From the NCBI GenBank assembly GCA_028583405.1, contig CM053249.1, positions 33,206,808 through 33,270,807 of the forward strand: 64,000 nt of DNA. Direction: 5' to 3'. Positions within the stretch are counted from its first letter, which is position 1. Each line of letters starts with the position of its first letter. Under the pieces are notes generated by a model. The model searched no databases. It was given only the letters and a program-made list of their open reading frames with translations, and was not told the origin of the DNA. Positions 55,633 to 64,000 of the stretch are shown one piece after another. This stretch comes from Pogonophryne albipinna (taxonomy: Eukaryota; Chordata; Actinopteri; Perciformes; Artedidraconidae). The position numbers were made by a program, and so were the translations under genes.

Positions 55633-56580
55633 CCTGTTAAGCCAGAGAGATCCCGGTACCGGGGCCCTCCTGCAACATATTGCAGGAAACAGTGTCTGAG
55701 GGCATGTGCATTTAATAAACTATGAATGTTTTATATTCATGTAATGGGAAGAAACTCATCTAACTGATCATTTTAATTTTTTTTTTTTTTAAAAACCACA
55801 ATGCTAACGCTGAGCCTCTGAATTAGCAACGAGTGAAAAATGCTAACAGATGACTGCACCAAATTTCAATCACAAAACCTTATTATGCATCTTTGCTGCA
55901 CATCTCAACCGATCGTTTCACATTGTGAGGTGACACAGAATCGAGGGGTACCCTTCATTATCACTCAATTATACGAACTCTCGGAGATAATAACAAGAAC
56001 ACACATCAAAACATGTGGCGCTAGGTAGCTAAAAACGCTAACATGGCTCACCTGTGTCGTAGTCTGGTCAAAAGTGGTCTTCAATGGCATTAAAACGATA
56101 AAAACACAGCTGAAGTTAATCCATAGGTTAATGCAATGTGTCTTTGTCCCTTTGAAATTATTTCTGATAATCCATGAGGAATAAACCTGCTTTTCGGTTT
56201 TCAGAAGTCAGAGCTACAGACAGCTTCACTCTGGTGGAAACCTGCATGCGCAAAGCCCCCACCTTTTTGTTTTAGACTGTGTGTGAGTGGGGAGATTCCC
56301 CTTCGATTCTATTGGCTCTAACGGTCAGAAAGAGATGGGTTCCAGAGAAACGGTAAAACCCCCATTTCCACCCAAATCATCTCAGAGGTGGAGTTTTTTG
56401 TGCTAAATCTCTCTAAAAAGGTCAAATGTCACTTGTTTTGCATCAATCTTGATACAGGGTACTTATTATATGTTGTACTTTGGATTCCTAAAGCTTTTAG
56501 TCTACCTTACCATCATCCAAGGGTAGTTTTCACTATAAGCACAAAATAATTTTTGGACGGACACTACAATGGGGGTTGGG
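55633..56580. mobile_element. Rearranged relative of the TTAA element at 16915-18871
   Basis: TTAA at 55629-55632 and the start CCTGTTAAGCC mirror the CCTCTTAAGCCC end. The text through AATAAACTATGAATG, CACAATGCTAACGCTGAGC and the CTTGATACAGGGTAC segment repeats blocks of that element in a different order and orientation. The right end is lost. Confidence 0.7.
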
Positions 56581-56679
56581 TGGGTACAAACAAATAAGGA
56601 CAAACAAAGACGATAAAATAATTTGAGTTATTCTCGAACCAGGGATCAGTATTATCTGTTGATACGGGTACATGTACAG

Positions 56680-57336
56680 AGGCCTGTACTACGAAGCTGG
56701 TTCAACCTAACCTGGATATGTTTGAGTTAGCCGGTTGGCCTAATCCAAAACATACGCGCTCTCGCTAAGCGGTCCTACGACGCGGGTTATCAAGTGGATC
56801 GCTCAAGCCAGCTGTGTCCTATCTAGTTAGGTGCGCGTTCACATGAAAGGGGTGGTATTTGGAGCATTCGACCAATCACAAACATGGACAAGCGTACTGA
56901 CAGCGCAGCGTCACACTTCCTGAATGAAAAGTCAACTATAATATTAGTCAAATATGAAGAAGTTAAACTTTAAACATCCATGACTTAAACACTTTATCCA
57001 GGATAAAAGCCACATAGCTTCACCTGCAAGGTGAATACAGCTGGTAAAAGAAAAAGTGTTTGAATGCGTACATTAACAGGTTTATGATATCACTGCCCCA
57101 GTATTATTTTAAGCAACACATTAAGTTGACGAAACACTCGAGTCAAATGTAATTAAAGTCAGATCCACTCGTGTCTTAGACGGGGCATATCATAAACCTG
57201 CAGGTTTGCCGCTCAGCATAAGTTACCATGGAGATCTAGCCTGCTAAAAAGAGAAGCAGCTTCGTAGGACCGGAAACCCCAAGTTTTCCCTGAAGTTAGC
57301 CGGCTAAGCGAAAATCCTGCTTCCTAGTACAGGCCT
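56680..57336. mobile_element. 3-bp-duplication MITE, Harbinger-like
   Basis: Ends AGGCCTGTACTACGAAGC and GCTTCCTAGTACAGGCCT, flanked by CAG at 56677-56679 and 57337-57339. Length 657 bp, no ORF. A block at about 57112-57172 (AACACATTAAGTTGACGAAACACT) also occurs at 58794-58853, so a partial second copy lies there. Confidence 0.85.
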
Positions 57337-57474
57337 CAGTACAATAGTAAGTGATATATGGGTGAGATAAAAATGTTAAAGGTGTATTTTTTATAAAATG
57401 ACAGTCCTTTAACAAGGCTAAAGCTTGTCTACGGACAAAACTGGCATTATGTCATGAACAATACCTGCTGATTC

Positions 57475-57480
57475 AATAAA
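57475..57480 (+). terminator. daam1: Candidate polyadenylation signal of daam1
   Basis: AATAAA followed 20-40 bases later by TGTGTTGTCGTTGTTG. The best-placed signal outside the recognised insertions downstream of the stop. Confidence 0.4.
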
Positions 57481-57644
57481 AATGTGAAGACGGATAAAAA
57501 ATGTGTTGTCGTTGTTGAGTCATTCATCCTGTTAGATGGGAGCTGAAAGAGGGGGGGCCGGACCAAACAACCTCCATTAATGATTGGAAATGCAAAGATT
57601 CAGCCAAGGAAACAAAAAAGACATGACTCCAAAACTAGGGTTTG

Positions 57645-58430
57645 CTTTAAAGGTCCCCTATTATACTCTCTTTCAATAATATATTATAGGTCTCAGATAT
57701 ATAGGAAAACATGTCTCTGAAGTGTTTGGCTCCAAATACCAAACAGATCATTGCAGCATCCCATAATCCCCTCTGTTTCAGCCCTGTTTCAAAAGTGCTG
57801 ATTCTCTGTCTGTTACTTTAGATGAAAATAATACACCGAGTACTTTGCCGTACATAGTGCCCAGCACTTAGTGCCAGCACTTAGTACCCCCATGGAACTA
57901 AGTACAGATCGCGTTCACACCGGAATAAGTCCCTGAGGGAGGATTACGCAAATGAAGCCGCTGACATCACTTCTTCTTCTTCTGCTTTGGGTTTACTGGC
58001 AGGCCGCAAACCACTTCATGGCGTATACTGCCACCCGAAGACCCGGCCGGAAGTCCCCGGAGTTGGGGCCTGGCTTCAGTAGAAGCTGCTGGGAGTCCCA
58101 GCAGCTGCTACTGAAGCCTTCCGAGTAAATCGCCAGAACGCCGACACCTCCTCATCTCCACCGCTCCCATGTTTTCTTTTGTGTTGCCATAAGTTAGTCT
58201 CTCTGCGTTGGTGCGCGGGGCTAATGCTAATAATGCTAATGCCATCAAATACAATGGTGGCTTCACAAAACTTTTCTGAGTTTTACGGGGTGTGGTTTGC
58301 AATTCGCCCAGCCAATCGAAATTGGTACTTTTTTCTCCCCAGGATAGTACCACCTCTCTAGCAGGCACTAAAAATGGGGGTAAAAGTTCTCGGAACTAAG
58401 TTCTCTTTTTGGTGTGAACCATAGACGGCG
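57645..58430. repeat. MITE-like repeats
   Basis: 57645-57800 resembles 31025-31330. From about 57870 to 58430 GGAACTAAGTACAGATCGCGTTCACACC and GTTCTCGGAACTAAGTTCTC...GGTGTGAACC form facing ends of another inverted-repeat element. No gene. Confidence 0.5.
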
Positions 58431-59432
58431 CGTGAGGCTCAGGTTTGGGAAGGCTAAATAACTTTTTTTACCTGACGCTGCCCGCCTCCGGCATCTATAG
58501 AAAAGAGATCAATTCAGTGAAAGCACCGCCTGCTGACCAATCAGTGTGCGGAGTTTAAATCTATCAAGTCATATTACAGGAGAAAGGAAATACAGTTTAA
58601 ACTGCCGTATGCAGAGAAGACGCCAACGTGTCGCACTTATCATTCATATCACATCATCAATCAGATCATCGATCATATAATATCATATAGGTCTATCATA
58701 TATTTCCTTATCTGAGTCAACTTCTCGAGCCGTATCTGGCCGTGCAACACTTACATTGTCACATAGCCTACTGTATGCAGAAGTATTATTTCAAGCAACA
58801 CATTAAGTTGACGAAACACTCAACTCAAATGTAATTAAAGTCAGATCCACTGGTGCTAGTGGATCGCCAAAGCTGTATTAGATCAACATTAACATGCATT
58901 GTAGTTGTAAGTGCACTGCCTTGCTGCCTGTATATGGGCATAGATATGTCTCATAATTATTTATGTGAACATAAAAATAATTTGTGTATAAATATGTGAT
59001 TTGTAAATGTATAACACCATCCACAAATGCATTTAAAAGATTTGCAAACTCACAAATAAATTTGCAAGTGTAAAACGGATCTGCAAATACGCTAAATATT
59101 TTCACAAATAAAAAAAAGTTCTGTGAATATCTCTTTAACATTTACAACTTTCGATCAGGCATTTGTGAATCCATTTTGTATTTGTCGACCAAAAATGCGC
59201 TTGCGGATCTCAAATCTCTGCTCGTGGATCTCTGATTTCTGCTTGTGGATCGTCTTTTTACACACACGGAATTTTGAGACATATTTTCCGCCGGTCTCGG
59301 CTAAAATATACTCGTGTCACTCGGGTTATTTTCGGAAACCACGTGATGGCCTGCTGATGACGACATTTCCGCATGATTTCAAAGTAAGAGCATGATGGTT
59401 TGTTTCATGCTCTGTTTTGTTATTATAATGAA
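58431..59432. other. No gene recognised
   Basis: Non-coding DNA with the partial MITE copy at 58794-58853. The sequence at about 59000-59110 is rich in TTTGCAAA/TTTGTGAAT-type units but has no clear tandem period. Confidence 0.45.
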
Positions 59433-60738
59433 CAGTGTTGGGCAAGTTACTTCCAAAATGTAATATATTACATATTACTTATTACTCTCTTTTGAAAGAA
59501 ATAAGTTACATTACAATATTACTGTCTCTGAAATGTAATGAGTTACACTACTTTAGTTACTTTTGAGTTACTTTCACCAAAATAACCGCAAAAGAATTGC
59601 TAGGTATTTTAAATGCTAAAATGTAGTTTAGTGCAGCTCATTATACATCCAGTGAAGGGCGATGTGGTATAGCATAACAACTGTGTAGGCCCTTAAGGCT
59701 ACTAACAACTTGTATTACACAGCTGAGTTGAATACTCGATTCTGATTGTAACTTCTTAACATGTGACACGTTGTTAATACAGTATACAGACCAGTGTTGA
59801 GGACTATAATGAAGGTTGCTAAGGAGGATCAAGAAAGAGAAAGGAAAAGAGGTTAAAAGACGGAGCGCTGGACGTCAGATAAATCACCAGAAGAAGGCAG
59901 AGAGGAAGTAAACAATAACAGGACACGGAATGGGCTCTGTAGTGTGTTTAGTATATGGCCATGTACAGGCCCGGTTCCAGAACAAAATGACTCAGGGTGC
60001 CTCTGAGATTACAGGGGGCGCAGCAGTAGTAGGTTTACATGAGCAATAGTGGCCGGCAACAGCAATGAAAAATAGCATTGATGGTCCCCAATGAACAGAT
60101 TATGGCATTTGTTATGTTTTGAAACCAAGCAAGTGAGAACATTTCAAGTGAGTTAAAAGTGCAATCCTGAAATATTTCATATAGTCCAGTGGACTATGGC
60201 AAAGAAAAGCACAAAAGCTTCAAAGCTGTACTGATAAAACAAATGAGAACATATTGTAAATCAAGGCAAATATTATTTGAACCAGCTCATGGTTTGAAAT
60301 GGCAAACATTGAAAAGCAAAAGTATTATTAAAACCATGTACTACATCATCACTGATGCACGCGCAGCGGAGCAGGTCACGCGCACCTGACACAATTTGTT
60401 GTTTGTATTTTTCGCTCCGTTCTCTTTTTTGAATAGAGGGTGCATAACATTCAACTGCCCGAAGATCCCGACGCGAAGCCTGAAGGGTAAACACCAGGTT
60501 TACTAATCTACCCGCACAATTTGTCTGGTGTCGAAATGTCTCTATGTTAGTACATTCTTACAAAACAAAACACCATTTAATTTCGGGTTGAAATGTGTTG
60601 TAACTGCGTTACTGGGCATTGTAACGGGTAATATATTACCCACATTTCATTAGTAATGCGTTACATTACTTCGTTACAGCAAAAAGTAATATATTACTGT
60701 AACTCCGTTACTTTTGTAACGCGTTACACCCAACACTG
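59433..60738. mobile_element. hAT-type non-autonomous transposon, copy 5
   Basis: Ends CAGTGTTGGGCAAGTTAC and GTTACACCCAACACTG, flanked by a perfect 8-bp repeat ATAATGAA (59425-59432, 60739-60746). Subterminal repeats of GTTACATTAC type on both sides. The internal block at about 59820-59930 is shared, inverted, with 26195-26290. No transposase. Confidence 0.93.
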
Positions 60739-60861
60739 ATAATGAACATCACCATCATCATCATCATCATCATGTTATAGTGATACAGTTAGTTTGTGTT
60801 AGTTTATTGGTTCAATACAGCATATATCGAGCACTTTCGTTGATGTTGAAGTAGCCTACAC

Positions 60862-61125
60862 GCTATACGCCGCTTTCGGATCCCGGGGGGAGCAGCTGGC
60901 AGCGAAGCAGCCCAGATAAAACTCTTTCTTCATTGTTTGTTGTGTATTCAGTCAAGCGGGTCAAAGTTACAATTTAAAATTGTAATTACAATGTAAAGTC
61001 CTGTGCTCTGCAGGTGCCGGGAAAGAGCAATACAATGACAAAACCTTTCCAAACAAAACAACTAGTAGGTAGGTAGGCAGGCAGGCAGGCAGATAGGTAG
61101 GTAGGTAGGTAGACAGATAGACAGG

Positions 61126-61213
<88 letters not shown>

Positions 61214-61599
61214 TAGATAGATGGATATCATATATAGATAAGCCTAGATACTTCATTCATCCCAAATTGTGAAATGTGTGGAAACAAGTATAAACACAAT
61301 AACATTAAATACAAATGAAAGCAATAGACAGGAATATATGCATATACAGTAGAAAGGACACAATGAATATTATAACATTTAATGTAGACTTACTATGAAG
61401 GCTAACTTAAATACGGTGCTTTTCTACAGATTACTTTATTACTGCACTGGTAAGGTAAAATTAGGCCGATTAATAAGACGTGAAGTGCTTTGTAACTTTG
61501 ACCCGCTTGACTGAATACACAACAAACAATGAAGAAAGAGTTTTATCTGGGCTGCTTCGCTGCCAGCTGGTCCCCCGGGACCCGAAAGTGGCGTATAGC
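60862..61599. mobile_element. Foldback element with a tetranucleotide core
   Basis: Arms of about 110 bp: GCTATACGCCGCTTTCGG to GTTACAA at 60862-60972 and TTGTAACTTTGACCCG to GGCGTATAGC at 61490-61599, inverted. The spacer includes the GGCA/GATA microsatellite at 61066-61217. Adjoined on the right by a GC-rich repeat patch (CAGGGCCGCCCC). Confidence 0.82.
61066..61217. repeat. Compound GGTA/GGCA/GATA microsatellite
   Basis: Tetranucleotide runs: GGTA and GGCA units, then about 17 GATA units and ACAG units. Frames reading YLSI across it are artefacts. Confidence 0.97.
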
Positions 61600-62354
61600 C
61601 AGGGCCGCCCCTCCCTACAGGCCAATCACGCAGGCTGCATGGGGCCCCGCCTTGCGCAGGGGGCCCCGCCCAGAGGGCCTCAGCTGCTGTGCGCAGTTCT
61701 CCGCTCAGTTCTCCGCGCACCCCCCGCGAGAGTGAGAGATGACAAGGGGAGCACGTCTGTAACCCGACACCGTTGTAATGTATCGACATCTGACCAATCA
61801 CGGCTTTGATACGGCCACTAGTGCAGGTAAAGAGATGTCGGTGAAAAGACAGTTTCAGTCCGGCGCAAAAAACAAAACATGAAGAAACTAGAGCATCACT
61901 CGAAGGTGGGTTATTGTATGAGTCAAATGTACAACTTGCGAATGTTGTATAAGTGAAATTGCCAATTGCCATATTAAAACATCAGCTGCAATTCACGACA
62001 TGAAGAAGGCAGTCTCTGCATAGCATATATGCTAATGGAGATGCAGTTTTTTCCAGCATTCTTTATTTAACATTCATTCAAGTATGTGATGCCTTTTATC
62101 TGCTAATGTACAGGAGGAAGAGTGATACACTGTCTGTTTAGTTGGCTTACATAACAGTTAAAGTTTACAGCCTAAAACACATGGAGCATTTTTTCCCCTT
62201 TTATTCATTTTGATGTCAATTTGCACATTTCATGGTGATGCTCAGCCTCTCCCCTTAACTCCTAACAGTCATCATCATGTCAACCACAACGCAGAGAAAT
62301 ACTGATAGAAATGTGTGTGTAGTTGTTGATACATTGCTAGTAGTATTACACATG

Positions 62355-62735
62355 CCGCTTTCGTCTCATTAGTATGCATAACAAAGTGACAAGTCACACC
62401 TCCCCCACTTATGCAAATGGACTAAGTCCCGCCTCCCATTTGGTCGAGGTGTGATATCCCAAGTAGGTGTGATTTCCCAAGTAGGTGTGAGATCTGTCGA
62501 TAGGAGGGGGTGATGTGTATTCACAGGTGTGAAATGCCCCCACTGTAGCGCCTTATGGCGCCTAATAAAAAATAAATAAAAAATGTAATAAAATGCTGCT
62601 TCAATCACATTAGTATGCATAGAAAGTGACAGGTGGGCCCGCCCCTCCAATTATGCTGATGATGTCCCCCACCGTCCCCCTCACACCCCTTCCTGTCTCC
62701 CCCCGTCCCCTCACCCCCCTTCCTTTGACTGTGAT
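62355..62735 (+). promoter_or_regulatory. Repeat-structured upstream region of the unknown ORF
   Basis: TTAGTATGCATA occurs at 62369 and 62610, each followed by AAAGTGACA and a C-rich stretch (CACACCTCCCCCAC; GGGCCCGCCCCTCC): a diverged direct repeat 241 bp apart. An octamer ATGCAAAT lies at 62411-62418. A 17-18-bp tandem (TTTCCCAAGTAGGTGTGA) occurs at 62449-62488. CCCC-rich runs continue to 62720. It looks like a viral- or LTR-type enhancer/promoter but no LTR edges were found. Confidence 0.45.
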
Positions 62736-62816
62736 GTCAGAAGACAGTGGGGGGTGGAGTTAGATTAAAAAAAGCCAGTCGTTTCCACTCATCAAGTCAC
62801 CTTTCAAAAAAGAAAA

Positions 62817-62864
62817 ATGGCCAAGAGACGCCTCGATATGGGTTTAATCACGAGACGCCTGTGA
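62817..62864 (+). other. Short upstream ORF with strong start context
   Basis: AAAAATGGCC opens 15 codons rich in Arg and Lys, ending in TGA, in a different frame from the 62906 ORF. It lies 89 bases upstream of that ATG. Either a translation-limiting uORF or the old start of the protein separated by a small indel. Confidence 0.5.
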
Positions 62865-62905
62865 CAACTTACAGCTATCCGTCGGGAGCGCCAATCAAGA
62901 AACGG

Positions 62906-63622
62906 ATGCAGTATATGTGCCGGGTTCAGACGCCTCCAGCCGAAGAACTTCATGCAGAATGGACTCTGAAAAATGGCGATGTTTGGGGTTATGTATTCAA
63001 CTATATGGCGAATGAACTGCATTTCTACAATCTGAAGAATGGAGAAACGTATGGACCCCGCAGTGTTAAAGCGACACTGACCTCAACAGATTGGGCTGTG
63101 TTAACTCTGGTGTCTTCCAGAGATCTCCACGCAACCACTGTATCGGAAGAAGTAGTGCATCAAGAAACCATAGTGGAACCAGCGGTGTACAAGATATTTG
63201 CAAAGAAAAGCAAAGAAACGCAGACAGCATGCGAGATTAAAGAAGAGTTTTCACCGCTACCCCTCAATGTGGAGGAAGAAGAAGAAGGAGATATCCCCCC
63301 GCCGCCAGAAGTGAGAAGAGTCCTGACAAGCACCGTCTGGGAAACTAAAAGCGGACCATCGGGGCGATGGTATTACCGCGCAAGCCGGTTGGTGACGCTG
63401 GGGAAGGATCCCTCTGATGATTTTGTTTTGGAGTATTTCAACTCTACATGCGGGGTTTTTCAGACATCCTTGCGTGTGCCTCTGACTGCTTGGCTGAAAA
63501 TGATTGATGAGAAATCTACAAAGCTTAAAGAACTTTTTAAACAGAGTCAGATATCGATGGACATTATACTGGTGAAAAAGACTCTCACTTTTGCAGAGGA
63601 CTCAGCCTCCCACTCAGCATAA
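62906..63622 (+). CDS. Intronless protein of unknown identity
   Basis: The frame is open from 62747, but the first in-frame ATG is 62906, giving 238 residues. I do not recognise it. N-terminal ~75 residues include EWTLKNGDVWGYVFNYMANE and end in SVKATLTSTDWAVL; the middle (about 90-145) is acidic (VEEEEEGDIPPPPE); the C-terminal ~80 residues include RWYYRASRLVTLG, VLEYFNS and RVPLTAWLKMIDEKS. Both halves pair a beta-rich stretch with an (L)T...W helix, which suggests two related modules, perhaps a PC4-like ssDNA-binding fold; this is a weak guess. No frame breaks, ordinary codon use, so it could be functional. A mobile or viral origin is possible from its intronless state and upstream repeats. 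Confidence 0.55.
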   Translation: MQYMCRVQTPPAEELHAEWTLKNGDVWGYVFNYMANELHFYNLKNGETYGPRSVKATLTSTDWAVLTLVSSRDLHATTVSEEVVHQETIVEPAVYKIFAKKSKETQTACEIKEEFSPLPLNVEEEEEGDIPPPPEVRRVLTSTVWETKSGPSGRWYYRASRLVTLGKDPSDDFVLEYFNSTCGVFQTSLRVPLTAWLKMIDEKSTKLKELFKQSQISMDIILVKKTLTFAEDSASHSA

Positions 63623-64000
63623 CAAGTCCCACCCCGACTAACATTACTTTTTTTAAATATATGTTTTTTTTTAGATGCTCTACTTTGATTTATTTCATGT
63701 TATTTGCAAGTTAGCGTCCAAATGGTTGGAAGATAAGGAGGAAGGACAATCAATACTGTATATAGTAAAGTGTGTCGCCAATGTAACCGGTTAGAACTCA
63801 AAGTGGCGATGAGGTCTTAAAATGTATGGAAAGGGTCTTAACAAAGGTCTTAAAAAAGGGATTACATTTGACTTCAGGATTCCTGCATATACCCTGAATT
63901 AGCATGAATTAACATTATAGCATATGTAACAATAGTTAAGAACACAGTTCTGGCTGATTTGGACAATCTTGGAGTGGTTGGGGAGTTATTGAGGAAGTCA
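63623..64000. other. No recognised feature
   Basis: AT-rich downstream sequence; no AATAAA and no further ORF. If the unknown ORF is transcribed, its polyadenylation site lies outside or uses a variant signal. Confidence 0.4.

Larger units (their letters stand above)
55338..57500 (+). other. daam1: Probable daam1 3' UTR with mobile elements
   Basis: An AATAAA at 57475-57480 followed by a GT-rich stretch (TGTGTTGTCGTTGTTG) is a good polyadenylation site about 2.1 kb past the stop; other AATAAA sites lie inside inserted elements, for example near 55713. The extent of the UTR is an inference. Confidence 0.35.

Noticed and set aside
60986..61256. Frames of repeated YLSI/LSIY residues
   Set aside because: Translation of the GATA tetranucleotide repeat.

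Overview
The window is vertebrate DNA, almost certainly from a ray-finned (teleost) fish. The single confident host gene is a 25-coding-exon formin of the DAAM family on the + strand (coding ATG 28538 to stop 55337). It is closest to DAAM1 by the wording of its N-terminal, GBD and FH2 segments. The rest of the window is an unusually dense, deeply nested set of fish-type transposons (hAT, Tc1, Harbinger-like, piggyBac/Kolobok-like, Ty3/gypsy, ERV-like, L2 and another LINE), tRNA-derived SINEs and very long (CA)n/(TG)n microsatellites. There is no bacterial-style gene organisation.

Layout. 0-5.3 kb: a decayed minus-strand Ty3/gypsy element (LTR 4625-5345, gag, protease, truncated reverse transcriptase) interrupted by a hAT with a perfect 8-bp duplication (2187-3621). 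5.35-9.1 kb: a broken LINE interrupted by a full-length Tc1 (5571-7203, transposase with one nonsense codon) and a short retro-insert, ending in a (GA)n tract. 9.4-19.15 kb: a long-inverted-repeat element that holds a second Ty3/gypsy element (12438-16658) and a TTAA-flanked element (16915-18871). 19.2-28.5 kb: an L2 fragment, a 182-bp (CA)n, a second hAT (24897-26088), and otherwise sequence without recognisable genes.

28.5-55.3 kb: the daam1 gene. All 25 exons join in phase to 1,047 codons plus stop, giving GBD/FH3, coiled coil, a short FH1, FH2 and DAD. The 10.5-kb intron after coding exon 5 is filled by a nest: hAT (32599-42350) containing a Harbinger-like element (32838-40541), which contains an LTR element with apparently identical LTRs and a tRNA-Trp-type primer site (33522-40468); the same hAT also carries a TTAA-flanked THAP-domain element (41086-42325). 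Other introns hold a third hAT with a Tc1 fragment inside it, a solo LTR, a foldback element and a palindromic Tc1 derivative containing telomere-type repeats. Five introns have a (TG)n or (AC)n tract touching a splice site.

55.3-64 kb: probable 3' UTR and downstream DNA with further SINE, TTAA-type and 3-bp-duplication elements, another hAT (59433-60738), a foldback with a GATA-type microsatellite, and an intronless ORF of unknown identity (62906-63622) behind a repeat-structured upstream region.

The host gene's product would nucleate and elongate actin filaments downstream of Rho/Dishevelled signalling. The mobile elements do not form a pathway; their interest is in their nesting order, shared internal modules and contact with the gene's splice sites. 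The observations most worth following are the shared internal cassette in three hATs with different ends, the UG/AC tracts at splice sites, the telomere-repeat palindrome, and the unidentified 3'-end ORF.
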